Shown: in pieces, positions 19,070-27,825 of the stretch
How the letters are laid out: the number at the start of each line of letters is the position of its first letter
How positions within the stretch are numbered: position 1 is the stretch's first letter
Origin: Subtercola sp. Z020
GTDB lineage: Bacteria; Actinomycetota; Actinomycetes; Actinomycetales; Microbacteriaceae
DNA: 64,000 nt
Assembly (NCBI RefSeq): GCF_002931235.1
Contig: NZ_PSTT01000042.1
Location: 1-64,000, forward strand
Reading direction: 5' to 3'
Position numbers and translations under genes: made by a program
The notes under the pieces: generated by a model
What the model was told of the DNA's origin: nothing
The model's input: only the letters and a program-made list of their open reading frames with translations
The model's database searches: none

Positions 19070-19744
19070 GTGACCGAACAGAAACCCGCTGCCGTTCTCT
19101 GGGACATGGATGGCACGCTCGTCGACACCGAGCCCTACTGGATGACCGCCCAGACCGCCCTCATCGAGTCGTACGGCGGCAGCTGGACGCACGAGGAGGC
19201 GCTCGATCTCGTCGGCTCCGGCCTCTGGCGAACAGCTCGCGCCATGCAGGCGAAGGGCGTCGAGATGGGCGAAGACGCGATCGTCACGCTGCTCAGCGAG
19301 CAGGTGATGGAACAGATCACCGTGGCCGTGCCGTGGCGCCCGGGCGCGAAAGAGCTGCTCAGCGATCTGCGCCAGTCCGGCATCCCGACTGCCCTCGTCA
19401 CGATGTCGATCGGTGTCATGGCCGAGCACGTGCGGTCGTTCATTCCCTTCGACGGCTTCGACCTCGTGATCTCGGGCGACGACGTCACCCACCCCAAGCC
19501 GCACCCCGAGGCCTACCTCGCCGCCGCCGCGCACTTCGGCGCCGCGCCCGCCGACTGCGTCGCCATCGAGGACTCCGTCGCCGGCACCGCCTCCGCCGTC
19601 GCCGCGGGCGTGGTGACGATCGGTGTGCCCCACTACCTCTCCCTCGACGGAAGCGGCGCCACGGTGCTCTGGCCGACCCTCGAGGGCCGGCGCACCGCCG
19701 ATGTCGTTCGCGTTCTCACAGAATCCAGGACCCCCGCCTCATGA
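19070..19744 (+). CDS. HAD-superfamily hydrolase (subfamily IA, beta-phosphoglucomutase-like)
   Basis: A 224-residue phosphatase. Motif I is WDMDGTLVDTEPYW with the nucleophile D12 and acid/base D14, motif II is the Thr/Ser region TALVTMS, motif III is HPKPHPEAYL (Lys), and motif IV is IEDSVAGTASA. A helical cap domain lies between motifs I and II. Substrate is a small phosphorylated metabolite, not predictable. GTG start with a TAGGCT leaderless box. The stop overlaps the trmI ATG by four bases (ATGA), so the two genes are coupled, a pairing seen in many actinobacteria. Confidence 0.9.
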   Translation: MTEQKPAAVLWDMDGTLVDTEPYWMTAQTALIESYGGSWTHEEALDLVGSGLWRTARAMQAKGVEMGEDAIVTLLSEQVMEQITVAVPWRPGAKELLSDLRQSGIPTALVTMSIGVMAEHVRSFIPFDGFDLVISGDDVTHPKPHPEAYLAAAAHFGAAPADCVAIEDSVAGTASAVAAGVVTIGVPHYLSLDGSGATVLWPTLEGRRTADVVRVLTESRTPAS

Positions 19745-20751
19745 CCACGACCTACAGCGGCCCGTTCCGCGCCGGCGACCGCGTTCAGCTGACCGGGCCG
19801 AAGGGCCGCATGAACAGCATCAGCCTCGAGCCCGGCGCCGTGTTCCACACCCACAAGGGCTGGATCGAGCACGACAACCTGATCGGCCTGCCCGACGGCT
19901 CGGTCGTGCAGAACTCGATCGGCATCGAATACCTGGCCCTCAGGCCGCTGCTGACCGACTTCGTGATGGCCATGCCCCGCGGCGCCGCGATCATCTACCC
20001 GAAGGATGCGGCCCAGATCCTCGCGCAGGCCGACATCTTCCCGGGGGCGACCGTCGTCGAAGCCGGCGTCGGTTCCGGTGCCCTCTCGCTCTGGTTGCTG
20101 CGCGCCCTCGGCGGGGACGGCCGGCTCTCCTCCTTCGAACGGCGCGACGAGTTTGCCGATGTGGCGCGGGCGAACGTGGCCGCGTTCACCGGCGCCGTTC
20201 CGACGAACTGGAGCGTGACAGTCGGCGACCTGACGGATGCTCTGCAGAGCGTTCACGACGACGCGACGGTCGACCGCGTCATCCTCGACATGCTCGCGCC
20301 CTGGGAGTGTATCGAGGCCGTGGCCGCCGCACTGAAGCCGGGCGGAGTGGTGCTCTGCTACGTCGCGACCGTCACCCAGCTCTCCCGGGTGACCGAGACC
20401 ATCCGTTCGACCGGACTCTTCACGAACCCCGACCCGAGCGAGACGATGGTGCGCACCTGGCACGTCGAGGGCCTGGCCGTCAGGCCCGATCACCGGATGA
20501 TCGGGCACACCGGCTTTCTCGTCACCGCCCGGCGGCTCGCCCCCGGTTCCGTGCTGCCCGAGCTGAAGCGCCGCGCCTCAAAATCGGAGTACTCCGACGA
20601 CGACGTCGAGGCGTGGACCCCCGGGGCCCTCGGCGAACGCGGGATCAGCCCGAAGAGCCTCCGCAAACGGGTGCGGCAGGCCAGCGCCTCGGCGAACGCC
20701 GCGCTCGCCCGCGAAGCTGAAGATGCGGCAGAAACCGAACCGTTAGACTGA
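19741..20751 (+). CDS. trmI: tRNA (adenine-58-N1)-methyltransferase
   Basis: SAM-dependent enzyme that makes m1A58 in the T loop of tRNA; works as a homotetramer. The N-terminal beta-domain includes GRMNSISLEPG and HTHKGWIEHDNLIG; the Rossmann domain has motif I VVEAGVGSGALSLWLL, the acidic SSFERRDEF and the catalytic region ILDMLAPWECIE. The C-terminal 60 residues are a charged extension. 336 residues. In many actinobacteria the next genes are arc/mpa, dop, pup, prcBA and pafA; here the next gene is an FKBP lipoprotein instead. Confidence 0.93.
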   Translation: MTTTYSGPFRAGDRVQLTGPKGRMNSISLEPGAVFHTHKGWIEHDNLIGLPDGSVVQNSIGIEYLALRPLLTDFVMAMPRGAAIIYPKDAAQILAQADIFPGATVVEAGVGSGALSLWLLRALGGDGRLSSFERRDEFADVARANVAAFTGAVPTNWSVTVGDLTDALQSVHDDATVDRVILDMLAPWECIEAVAAALKPGGVVLCYVATVTQLSRVTETIRSTGLFTNPDPSETMVRTWHVEGLAVRPDHRMIGHTGFLVTARRLAPGSVLPELKRRASKSEYSDDDVEAWTPGALGERGISPKSLRKRVRQASASANAALAREAEDAAETEPLD

Positions 20752-20796
20752 GGCGGCTCCCGTTCGTGGGCCGTTCCAACTGTGAAATGAGGATCC

Positions 20797-21777
20797 GTGC
20801 GTAAGTCCGTCGCGCTCATCGTGGCCGCAGGCCTGCTCGTCGCCCTGGCCGGGTGCAGCTCGTCGGGTGGCGACACCGCTTCCGGATGCACGCCCCAGGC
20901 GACCTCGGGAGCAGCCTCCGAACTCGTGTCGGCCACCGGTGACTTCGAGACGGCGCCGAAGGTCTCGTTCGGCACGCCGCTCGATGCGGGCAGCTCCACG
21001 CAGGTCTCGGTTCTCATTCCCGGCAGCGGCAAGACCCTTCCGGCGAACGGGATCGTGTCGGGCGACTACACCCTCATCGACGGCACGACGGGCACCACCG
21101 TCACCGCGACCGCCTACGACGGAACCACCAGCTCGACCTTCCCCATCTCGTCTGCGGGCATCCCGGGCATCCAGAAGGGCCTCGCCTGCGCGACGGTCGG
21201 CTCCCGCGTCGCCATCACGATGCCCCCGGCCGACGGCTTCGGTGCCACGGGCAACGCCAACGCCGGCGTCGGCGCGACGGACTCCCTGGTGATGGTCTTC
21301 GACATCAAGGATGCGTTCGGCGTTCGCGCCGACGGCGCCACCCAGCCCGCGAAGGCCGGCTTCCCGAGCGTCGCGCTCGGCCCCGACGGGCGTCCGGGCA
21401 TCACGGTCCCCTCGGGCCCGGTGCCCACCGACCTGATGGTGACCGACCTCAAGAAGGGCGACGGCGTGGCCGTGGCCGACGGCGACCAGGTGATCGTGCA
21501 GTACACCGCTGTCGTCTGGGCCGACAAGTCCGTCGCCGCCTCCACCTGGACCGACGGAACCCCCAAGCTGGTGCAGGCCTCGTCGACGGCCGATCTGAAG
21601 ACGACCATCGTTCCCTCCCTTGTGGGCGAGACCATCGGCTCCCAGTACATCGCCGTCGTTCCGCCCTCCGCGGGATACGGTGACACGGCGTCGAGCGACG
21701 GGACCATCCCGGCGGGCTCCACGCTCATCTACGTGGTCGACGTTCTGGGCATCCTTCCTGCCGCTCCCGCGCAGTAG
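20797..21777 (+). CDS. FKBP-type peptidyl-prolyl isomerase lipoprotein with two FKBP-like domains
   Basis: A 326-residue exported lipoprotein. The signal peptide ends in a lipobox with LAGC at residues 17-20, so C20 would be lipidated. Two FKBP-like modules follow: about 50-170 (with GIPGIQKGLACATVGSRVAI and ADGFGATG) and about 205-320 (with GDQVIVQYTAVVW, LVGETIGSQYIAVVPPSAGYGD, and GSTLIYVVDVLGI). The first module is more degenerate and may be non-catalytic. It probably helps fold exported proteins at the membrane surface. GTG start with GAGG four bases upstream; TAGACT at 20746-20751 may be its -10 box. It occupies the place where proteasome genes usually stand. Confidence 0.88.
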   Translation: MRKSVALIVAAGLLVALAGCSSSGGDTASGCTPQATSGAASELVSATGDFETAPKVSFGTPLDAGSSTQVSVLIPGSGKTLPANGIVSGDYTLIDGTTGTTVTATAYDGTTSSTFPISSAGIPGIQKGLACATVGSRVAITMPPADGFGATGNANAGVGATDSLVMVFDIKDAFGVRADGATQPAKAGFPSVALGPDGRPGITVPSGPVPTDLMVTDLKKGDGVAVADGDQVIVQYTAVVWADKSVAASTWTDGTPKLVQASSTADLKTTIVPSLVGETIGSQYIAVVPPSAGYGDTASSDGTIPAGSTLIYVVDVLGILPAAPAQ

Positions 21778-21807
21778 TGCCGCACCCGCTCCGTCGTCGA
21801 GAGCGCC

Positions 21808-21813
21808 TAAAAT
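21808..21813 (+). promoter_or_regulatory. Leaderless -10 box of pafB
   Basis: TAAAAT ends eight bases before the pafB ATG at 21822, with no Shine-Dalgarno sequence between. It is the closest match to the TATAAT consensus among the window's leaderless boxes. Confidence 0.45.
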
Positions 21814-21821
21814 AGCCCCTG

Positions 21822-22901
21822 ATGACTGAGACCAGGGGCCCGGCGCCCGTACCTGTCGAAGAACGGCTGTTCAGCCTGGTTCTCGCGCTCCTGGCGACCG
21901 AGGCGGGCCTGACGAAGAACGAGATCCTCTCCACCGTGCAGGGGTACCGGCAGCGCTACGTCTTCGGCGGCGACAACTCCACCCTCGAGCGGCAGTTCGA
22001 ACGCGACAAAGACGACATCCGCGAGCTCGGGGTGCCGCTCGAGACGATCGAACCCCTCGACGAGTCGGGGAACAACCACAATCTGCGCTACCGCATCCCC
22101 AAGGGCGCCTACGACCTCCCCGCCGACATCTCGTTCTCGCCGGAGGAGATCGCCCTGCTGAACCTGGCGGCGATGGCCTGGCGGGAGGGGTCGCTCTCGC
22201 GGGAGTCCCGCCACGCGCTGCTGAAGCTGCGGTCTCTCGGCGTCGAGTCGACGGAGCCGGTGCTCGGGTACGCCCCGCGCATCCGCACCCGGGAGGCGGC
22301 GTTCGATCCGCTGACCGACGCGCTCGGTCGCCGCGTGCTGGTGCGCTTCCCGTACCTCAAGCCGGGTGACCTCTCGCCCCGCGAACGCACGGTCGCGCCC
22401 CTGGCACTGGTGCAGCACGAGGGCCGCTGGCACATCCAGGGCATCGATCGCGATGTGGATGAGCCGCGCACCTTTCTGCTGTCGCGCATCGTGGGCGCGG
22501 TCGTGCGAACGAAGATCCCCTTCGAGAGCGACGACCGCGGTTCGGCAGAGGCCGCGCTCAGCCAGCTCGATGCGATCTGGGCCGCCAACACCGCGGTCGT
22601 GCGGGCGCGGGCAGATTCCGAGGCACAGACCCGGCTCGTCAACCGGCGGGGGAGCATCCGGAACCCGACGGGGGAGCTGACGCTGCACTTCACCGACCTG
22701 CACCTGCTGGCCGACGAGCTCGCGGGCTTCGGCCCCGAGGTGTTCGTCGTCTCGCCGCCCGAGCTGCGCGCCGCCGTGCGACGCCGGCTCGAACTCACGG
22801 CGGCGACCCACCAGCCGCCGGCCGCCCCGGCGCCCTCCGCGCCGGCTTTCTCCGGCCCTGCGGCGCCGACGGGGGGTGACCGTGCCGAAGAGACCGTCTG
22901 A
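21822..22901 (+). CDS. pafB: WYL-domain transcriptional activator PafB
   Basis: First half of the PafBC heterodimer, which in mycobacteria activates most of the LexA-independent DNA-damage response. The N-terminal winged helix (about 12-85, with EERLFSLVLALLAT and GLTKNEILSTV) is followed by a WYL domain (about 165-235, with GRRVLVRFPYLKPGD, GRWHIQGIDRDVDEPRTFLLSRI) and a WCX-type C-terminus. The last 30 residues are Pro/Ala-rich and disordered. Expressed from a leaderless box; the pafC start lies inside its 3' end, giving a 26-bp overlap. Confidence 0.93.
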   Translation: MTETRGPAPVPVEERLFSLVLALLATEAGLTKNEILSTVQGYRQRYVFGGDNSTLERQFERDKDDIRELGVPLETIEPLDESGNNHNLRYRIPKGAYDLPADISFSPEEIALLNLAAMAWREGSLSRESRHALLKLRSLGVESTEPVLGYAPRIRTREAAFDPLTDALGRRVLVRFPYLKPGDLSPRERTVAPLALVQHEGRWHIQGIDRDVDEPRTFLLSRIVGAVVRTKIPFESDDRGSAEAALSQLDAIWAANTAVVRARADSEAQTRLVNRRGSIRNPTGELTLHFTDLHLLADELAGFGPEVFVVSPPELRAAVRRRLELTAATHQPPAAPAPSAPAFSGPAAPTGGDRAEETV

Positions 22902-23883
22902 GAGCACCGCGTTCGTGCACGCACAGGACAAGCTCGCCTTCCTCCTCGCGCTGGTGCCGTACCTGCTCGACCGCGACAGAGTGTCAGTGGCGGATGCCGC
23001 GCAGCACTTCCAGGTCGGCGAGGAGCAGGTGCGGGAGGCCGTGCGCCTCATCGCCGTGTCGGGCGTGCCGGGGGAGACGAGCCAGTACCAGCACGGCGAC
23101 CTCTTCGACATCGCGTGGGACGACTTCGAGCAGAGCGACGAGATCCAGATCACCCACAAGGTGGCTCTGGATGACTCACCGCGCTTCTCGGCGCGTGAGG
23201 CCGCGGCCCTGATCGCTGGGCTGCAGTACCTGCAGGCCGTGCCCGAGACGCTCGACAGCGCTGTGCACTCGTCGCTGATGGCGAAGCTCGCCCGCGGCGC
23301 CTCCGAGGAGCCGAGCCAGGTCGCGGTCGCGCGGTCGGAGGCGAATGGGTCGCTGGCGGCCATCCGGTCGGCCGTCGCGGCAGGGCTCCGCATCGAGTTC
23401 GACTATGTGAGCTCGCGGGGCGACCGGGAGCACCGTGTGGTCGATCCGTTGCGCATCGACTCCAACAACGAGGACTGGTACCTGCGCGGCTGGGACCATT
23501 CCCGGCAGGGCATCCGCACCTTCCGGCTCGACCGGATGAGCGCCCCCACCGTCACCGACATAGCGAACCTCTACAGCCCCGGCGACCTGGCGCTCAGCGA
23601 CACTCTCTTCGACGGTTCGGGGGAGACGCTCGGAGTGGTGCTGGAGGTGCATCCCGCCGCGGTGAGCCTGCTGGGGGAGTACCTCGCCGAAGGCGAGCCG
23701 CAGGTGAAGCGGGGCGCCCTGGTGCAGACCACGGTTCGGGTCGCGCACATCCACGGGTTGAAGAGGCTGATCGCGAGCCTGCCGGGCGTCGTGCGCGTCA
23801 TCGATCCCCCCGAGGCGAGAGCCGCCGTGCACGACTGGGCGACCGAGGCCCTCGCGGCCTACGACGACGAAACGTCTGGCTAG
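22876..23883 (+). CDS. pafC: WYL-domain transcriptional activator PafC
   Basis: Partner of PafB. The N-terminal region (about 12-65) has DKLAFLLALVPYLLDRDRVSVADAAQ, a winged-helix start; the WYL domain (about 165-235) has LRIEFDYVSSRGDREHRVVDP, WYLRGWDHSRQGIRTFRLDRM, and a WCX C-terminus follows. GTG at 22876 or 22882 could both serve as start; the ribosome site GGGGG lies in pafB. Its stop codon falls inside an 18-bp direct repeat at 23871-23910 that also creates the promoter for the next gene. In mycobacteria pafBC lie beside the Pup ligase pafA; no pafA is present here. Confidence 0.92.
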   Translation: MTVPKRPSESTAFVHAQDKLAFLLALVPYLLDRDRVSVADAAQHFQVGEEQVREAVRLIAVSGVPGETSQYQHGDLFDIAWDDFEQSDEIQITHKVALDDSPRFSAREAAALIAGLQYLQAVPETLDSAVHSSLMAKLARGASEEPSQVAVARSEANGSLAAIRSAVAAGLRIEFDYVSSRGDREHRVVDPLRIDSNNEDWYLRGWDHSRQGIRTFRLDRMSAPTVTDIANLYSPGDLALSDTLFDGSGETLGVVLEVHPAAVSLLGEYLAEGEPQVKRGALVQTTVRVAHIHGLKRLIASLPGVVRVIDPPEARAAVHDWATEALAAYDDETSG

Positions 23884-23910
23884 ACTCGCCTGAACGTCTG
23901 GCTAGACTCG
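23871..23910 (+). repeat. 22-bp tandem duplication across the pafC stop codon
   Basis: An 18-base sequence beginning AACGTCTGGCTAGACT occurs at 23871-23888 and again at 23893-23910, period 22. The first copy contains the pafC stop (TAG). The second places TAGACT six bases before the next gene's ATG. Confidence 0.9.
23903..23908 (+). promoter_or_regulatory. Leaderless -10 box upstream of the membrane protein-tatA unit
   Basis: TAGACT ends six bases before the ATG at 23915; no Shine-Dalgarno sequence. It lies in the second copy of the tandem duplication. Confidence 0.45.
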
Positions 23911-23914
23911 TCGA

Positions 23915-24262
23915 ATGACGTGGTGGAGCTGGATCATCATCTGGGCCGTGCTGGTACTGGCGATGCTCGGCATGTTCGCGTTCTTCGGGGTGCGGCTCTT
24001 TCGCAAGGCCGGGGCCGTGCTGAGCGAACTCGGTGACCTCGGGGCGAAGGTCTCGGCGCTGCAGGAGAACGTCGAAGGGCTCACGCCCGAGCAGAGCCCG
24101 AACGCCATTCTGCTCGGCTATGCCGAGATGCACCGGCGCCGAGATGCCCTGAAGCGACGCCGGGAAGATCAGAAGGAGCTTCGCAGGGAGAAACGCCTCG
24201 AACGGGGTAAACTCCTGATAACCGCCGATTACAGACAAAGGACGTGGCCCCATGCTCGGTAA
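23915..24262 (+). CDS. Small membrane protein with coiled-coil, upstream of tatA
   Basis: A 115-residue protein I do not recognise by name. One membrane segment spans about residues 3-27 (rich in W, I, V, L), followed by a helical, likely coiled-coil region with a basic C-terminus (RRREDQKELRREKRLERGK). An equivalent small open frame often lies between pafC and tatA in actinobacteria. It overlaps tatA by 11 bp, so it is probably cotranslated with it; a role near the Tat translocase is possible but unproven. Confidence 0.7.
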   Translation: MTWWSWIIIWAVLVLAMLGMFAFFGVRLFRKAGAVLSELGDLGAKVSALQENVEGLTPEQSPNAILLGYAEMHRRRDALKRRREDQKELRREKRLERGKLLITADYRQRTWPHAR

Positions 24263-24560
24263 CCTTCAGGGTTGGCATCTCATTGTCATTCTCGCCATCG
24301 TGCTCCTCCTCTTCGGTGCTCCCAAGCTCCCGGGTCTGGCACGAAGCGTCGGTCAGTCCATGCGCATCTTCAAGAGCGAAGTCAAGACGATGAAGTCCGA
24401 TGACCCCGCGAACCCCGAGGCCAAGCCGGCCGAGACCGCGTCGAACATCGCCGAGCCGACGACACTCGGCAAGCCGGCCGACGTGAACGTGGCACCCGTC
24501 ACCACGGCCCACGTCTCGCCGACCGACCTCGGCTCTGACCAGAACACTGCCTCCAGGTAA
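24252..24560 (+). CDS. tatA: Sec-independent protein translocase TatA
   Basis: Pore-forming subunit of the twin-arginine translocase, which exports folded proteins. One N-terminal membrane helix (about 8-22, HLIVILAIVLLLFG) is followed by the hinge and amphipathic helix APKLPGLARSVGQSMRIFKSEV; the rest is a disordered acidic/Pro/Ala tail. The FG at the end of the membrane helix is the conserved hinge. AAAGGA lies upstream of the ATG at a somewhat long spacing. It overlaps the preceding small membrane protein gene and is one base from tatC. No tatB is in this cluster, as usual in actinobacteria where it lies elsewhere. Confidence 0.95.
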   Translation: MLGNLQGWHLIVILAIVLLLFGAPKLPGLARSVGQSMRIFKSEVKTMKSDDPANPEAKPAETASNIAEPTTLGKPADVNVAPVTTAHVSPTDLGSDQNTASR

Positions 24561-24561
24561 A

Positions 24562-25359
24562 GTGGCCGCTCGCCCGAAGAAGAGTGCCAACCGCGACGGG
24601 CGAATGTCGCTGGGCGAGCACCTCGTAGAGTTTCGCAAGCGCATCTTCCGCGCGATCCTCGGCATTGCGATCGGGGCGGTGATCGGTTGGCTGCTGTCCG
24701 ACCAGATCCTCCTCGCCCTGAGCGCGCCGGTGAGCGCCATCACCAGTTCGCAGGGTCGGGCGGCATCGCTGAACTTCACCGACGTCTCCCAGGCGTTTGA
24801 CCTGCGCCTGCAGATCGCCATCACCGTCGGCGTGGTTCTCGCCTCCCCGGTCTGGCTCTACCAGATGTGGGCCTTCCTCGTTCCGGGGCTCACGCGTCGT
24901 GAGAAGCAGTACGCGGTCGGCTTCGTGCTGACCGCTGTTCCGCTGTTCCTCGCCGGCTGTGCGGCCGGGTGGTACGTGCTGCCGCACATGGTCTCGATCC
25001 TCACGGGCTTCGCCCCCCAAGACACGACCAACATCATCAGCGCCGGCACCTACTACTCGTTCGTGCTGAAGCTCGTCATCGCGATCGGCATCGCCTTCGT
25101 TCTGCCGGTGCTGCTCGTGCTGCTGAACTTTGCCGGCATCCTGAGCGCGAAGTCCATTCTGAAGTCGTGGCGCATCGCCATTCTGGTGATCGTTCTGTTC
25201 TGCGCGATCGCCACGCCGTCTGCCGATGTGTTCTCCATGTTCCTGCTCGCCATCCCGATGGTTGCGCTGTTCTACACAGCGGCGCTGATCTCGTTCATTC
25301 ACGATCGACGCAAGGCGAAAGCGCAGGAGAAGTTCGACGCCGAACTGGTCGTGCCGTAA
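24562..25359 (+). CDS. tatC: Sec-independent protein translocase TatC
   Basis: Polytopic Tat subunit that recognises the twin-arginine signal peptide. 265 residues with six membrane segments; conserved blocks are the N-terminal SLGEHLVEFRKR, the FxxP-type loop region with ASPVWLYQMWAFLVPGLTRREK, and the C-terminal ATPSADVFSM. GTG start, one base after the tatA stop. Its TAA overlaps the helY ATG by one base. Confidence 0.96.
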   Translation: MAARPKKSANRDGRMSLGEHLVEFRKRIFRAILGIAIGAVIGWLLSDQILLALSAPVSAITSSQGRAASLNFTDVSQAFDLRLQIAITVGVVLASPVWLYQMWAFLVPGLTRREKQYAVGFVLTAVPLFLAGCAAGWYVLPHMVSILTGFAPQDTTNIISAGTYYSFVLKLVIAIGIAFVLPVLLVLLNFAGILSAKSILKSWRIAILVIVLFCAIATPSADVFSMFLLAIPMVALFYTAALISFIHDRRKAKAQEKFDAELVVP

Positions 25360-27815
25360 TGACGCAGGCGCTCTCCCCGGCTGAGCGCTACGCGCTCAGC
25401 CGCAACAAGACGACGAATCCGGTCGTCGACGACTTTCGGCAGGGTCTGAAGTTCGACCTCGACCCCTTCCAGATCGCCGCCTGCAAGCTGCTCGAGGCCG
25501 GCAACAGCGTGCTCGTCGCTGCGCCGACCGGTGCCGGCAAGACGATCGTGGCCGAATTCGCCGTGTTCATGGCGATGCAGCAGAGATCGTCGAAGGTGTT
25601 CTACACCGCCCCGATCAAGGCGCTCAGCAACCAGAAGTTCCAGGAGTTCGTGGCCGAGTACGGCGCCGACCAGGTGGGGCTGCTGACCGGCGACACGAAC
25701 ATCAACCCCACGGCCCGCATCGTCGTCATGACGACGGAGGTGCTGAGGAACATGCTCTACGCCGAATCCGACTTGCTGGCGAACCTGGCCTTCGTCGTGA
25801 TGGACGAGGTGCACTACCTCGCCGACAGGTTCAGAGGGGCGGTGTGGGAAGAGGTGATCATCCACCTGCCCACCTCGGTTCGCCTCGTCTCCCTGAGCGC
25901 GACGGTCTCGAACGCCGAGGAGTTCGGCGACTGGCTGCAGGCCGTGCGGGGCGACACGGAGGTGATCGTCTCTGAGGAGCGACCCGTTCCGCTCGACCAG
26001 CACATGCTCGTGCGCCACAAACTGCTCGACCTCTTCGACGGCACCGGCCAGGCCACGACGAGCCGGGTCAATCCGGAGCTGATGCGCATCGCGCGTTCGA
26101 CCGGTGCGCCTCAGTCGAGGAACGGCAACCGCTCGGGCGGCAACGACCGCCGTGGCCGCAACTCGTCGAAGTACCGGCCCAATCACACGCAGGCACCGCG
26201 CATGGACCGCGCGGAGATGACCGACCTGCTCGACGAGCACAACCTGCTCCCCGCGATCTTCTTCATTTTCAGCCGGGTGGGGTGCGACCAGGCCGTGAAG
26301 CAGGTGCTGCGCGCCGGAGTGCGCCTCACGACCACCGAGGAGCGAGAGGAGATCCGGCACATCGTCGACGAACGGTGCCGCACCCTGCTCGACGAAGACC
26401 TCGCGGTACTCGGCTACTGGGAGTGGCTCGAAGGTCTCGAACGCGGGGTCGCCGCACACCATGCCGGGCTGCTCCCCGCCTTCAAGGAGGTCGTTGAGGA
26501 GCTGTTCCAGAAGAAGCTCGTTCGCGTCGTGTTCGCCACAGAGACGCTCGCGCTCGGCATCAACATGCCGGCTCGCACCGTGGTGCTCGAGAGTCTCGAG
26601 AAGTTCAACGGCGAGGCGCGCGTGCCGATCACGCCGGGGGAGTACACCCAGCTCACCGGCCGCGCCGGGCGCCGTGGCATCGACGTCGAGGGCCACTCCG
26701 TCATCCAGTGGCGTGACGGCATCGACCCGCAGGCCGTCGCGTCCCTCGCGTCGCGACGCAGCTATCCGCTGAACTCCAGCTTCCGCCCGACCTACAACAT
26801 GGCCGTGAACCTCATCGACCAGTTCGGTCGGGCGCGCACCCGGGAGTCGCTCGAACTGTCCTTCGCGCAGTTCCAGGCGGACCGCGCCGTGGTCGACCTC
26901 GCCCGCAAGGTGCGATCGCAGGAGGAGACGCTCGAGGGCTACGAGAAGGCGATGACCTGCCACCTCGGCGACTTCCCCGAGTATGCGGCCCTCCGCCGCG
27001 AACTCAGCGATGTCGAGCGCTCGGGTGCGGGCCGCGCCGACACCCAGACGCGGGCCGAGCGCGACAGCCGCCAGAAGAAGATCTCCGAGTTGCGACGACG
27101 CATGAAGGCGCACCCGGTGCACAACTGCCCCGACCGCGAGCACCACGCGAGATGGGCCGAGCGCTGGTACCGGCTGAAGCGCGAGACCGACCAGCTCGTG
27201 CAGCAGATCAACACCCGCACGGGAGCCATCGCGAAGGTGTTCGACCGCATCACCGAGGTTCTGATGCAGCTCGAGTACCTGAAGGCAGACGCGAGCGGCG
27301 AACTGACGCTCACCGACACCGGCAAGACGCTGAAGCGCATCTACGGTGAGCGCGACCTGCTCGTGGCCGAGTGCATCCGGCACGGCGTCTGGGCGAATCT
27401 CGACCCGGCCGGGCTCGCCGCGATGGCGTGCTCACTCGTCTACGAACCCCGTCGCGACGAGAGCGAGCTGCCGGAGCGTTTCCTCCCCCGGGGAGCCTTC
27501 CGAGGGGCGCTGGAGAAGACGCAGCAGATCTGGGAAGACCTCCAGCAGCTCGAAGCCCGTCATCGTCTGCCCGGCTCGGCGCCGATCTCGGTGGGGCTCG
27601 CCAAGCCGATGAACGAGTGGGCGCGCGGCGCCAGTCTCGACACGGTGCTCTTCGACGCCGACCTCGCCGCCGGCGACTTCGTGCGCTGGACCAAGCAGAC
27701 GATCGACCTGCTCGACCAGCTGCAGAACCAGTACGACCCGAAGGTGGCGAGCACAGCCCGCGCCGCCCTCGACCTCGTCAAGCGCGGCATCGTCGCGTAC
27801 TCGTCGGTGGCGTGA
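25359..27815 (+). CDS. helY: Ski2/Mtr4-like RNA helicase HelY
   Basis: An 818-residue superfamily-2 helicase, conserved downstream of tatC in actinobacteria. Motif I is AAPTGAGKTIV, motif II MDEVHYLAD, motif III SLSATVSNAEEF, and the second lobe has ALGINMPARTVVLES and the QLTGRAGRRG motif VI. An Arg/Asn/Gly-rich insert (about 248-275) interrupts the two lobes. The C-terminal half carries the helical arch/DSHCT-like region. It probably unwinds structured RNA in degradation or ribosome assembly; direct evidence in bacteria is thin. The start codon overlaps the tatC stop by one base. Confidence 0.93.
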   Translation: MTQALSPAERYALSRNKTTNPVVDDFRQGLKFDLDPFQIAACKLLEAGNSVLVAAPTGAGKTIVAEFAVFMAMQQRSSKVFYTAPIKALSNQKFQEFVAEYGADQVGLLTGDTNINPTARIVVMTTEVLRNMLYAESDLLANLAFVVMDEVHYLADRFRGAVWEEVIIHLPTSVRLVSLSATVSNAEEFGDWLQAVRGDTEVIVSEERPVPLDQHMLVRHKLLDLFDGTGQATTSRVNPELMRIARSTGAPQSRNGNRSGGNDRRGRNSSKYRPNHTQAPRMDRAEMTDLLDEHNLLPAIFFIFSRVGCDQAVKQVLRAGVRLTTTEEREEIRHIVDERCRTLLDEDLAVLGYWEWLEGLERGVAAHHAGLLPAFKEVVEELFQKKLVRVVFATETLALGINMPARTVVLESLEKFNGEARVPITPGEYTQLTGRAGRRGIDVEGHSVIQWRDGIDPQAVASLASRRSYPLNSSFRPTYNMAVNLIDQFGRARTRESLELSFAQFQADRAVVDLARKVRSQEETLEGYEKAMTCHLGDFPEYAALRRELSDVERSGAGRADTQTRAERDSRQKKISELRRRMKAHPVHNCPDREHHARWAERWYRLKRETDQLVQQINTRTGAIAKVFDRITEVLMQLEYLKADASGELTLTDTGKTLKRIYGERDLLVAECIRHGVWANLDPAGLAAMACSLVYEPRRDESELPERFLPRGAFRGALEKTQQIWEDLQQLEARHRLPGSAPISVGLAKPMNEWARGASLDTVLFDADLAAGDFVRWTKQTIDLLDQLQNQYDPKVASTARAALDLVKRGIVAYSSVA

Positions 27816-27825
27816 GGCGCCGGCG

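Noticed and set aside
25299-27383. 694-codon minus-strand frame opposite helY
   Set aside because: Antisense shadow of a clear helicase gene; composition is typical of a shadow frame and no motif is present.
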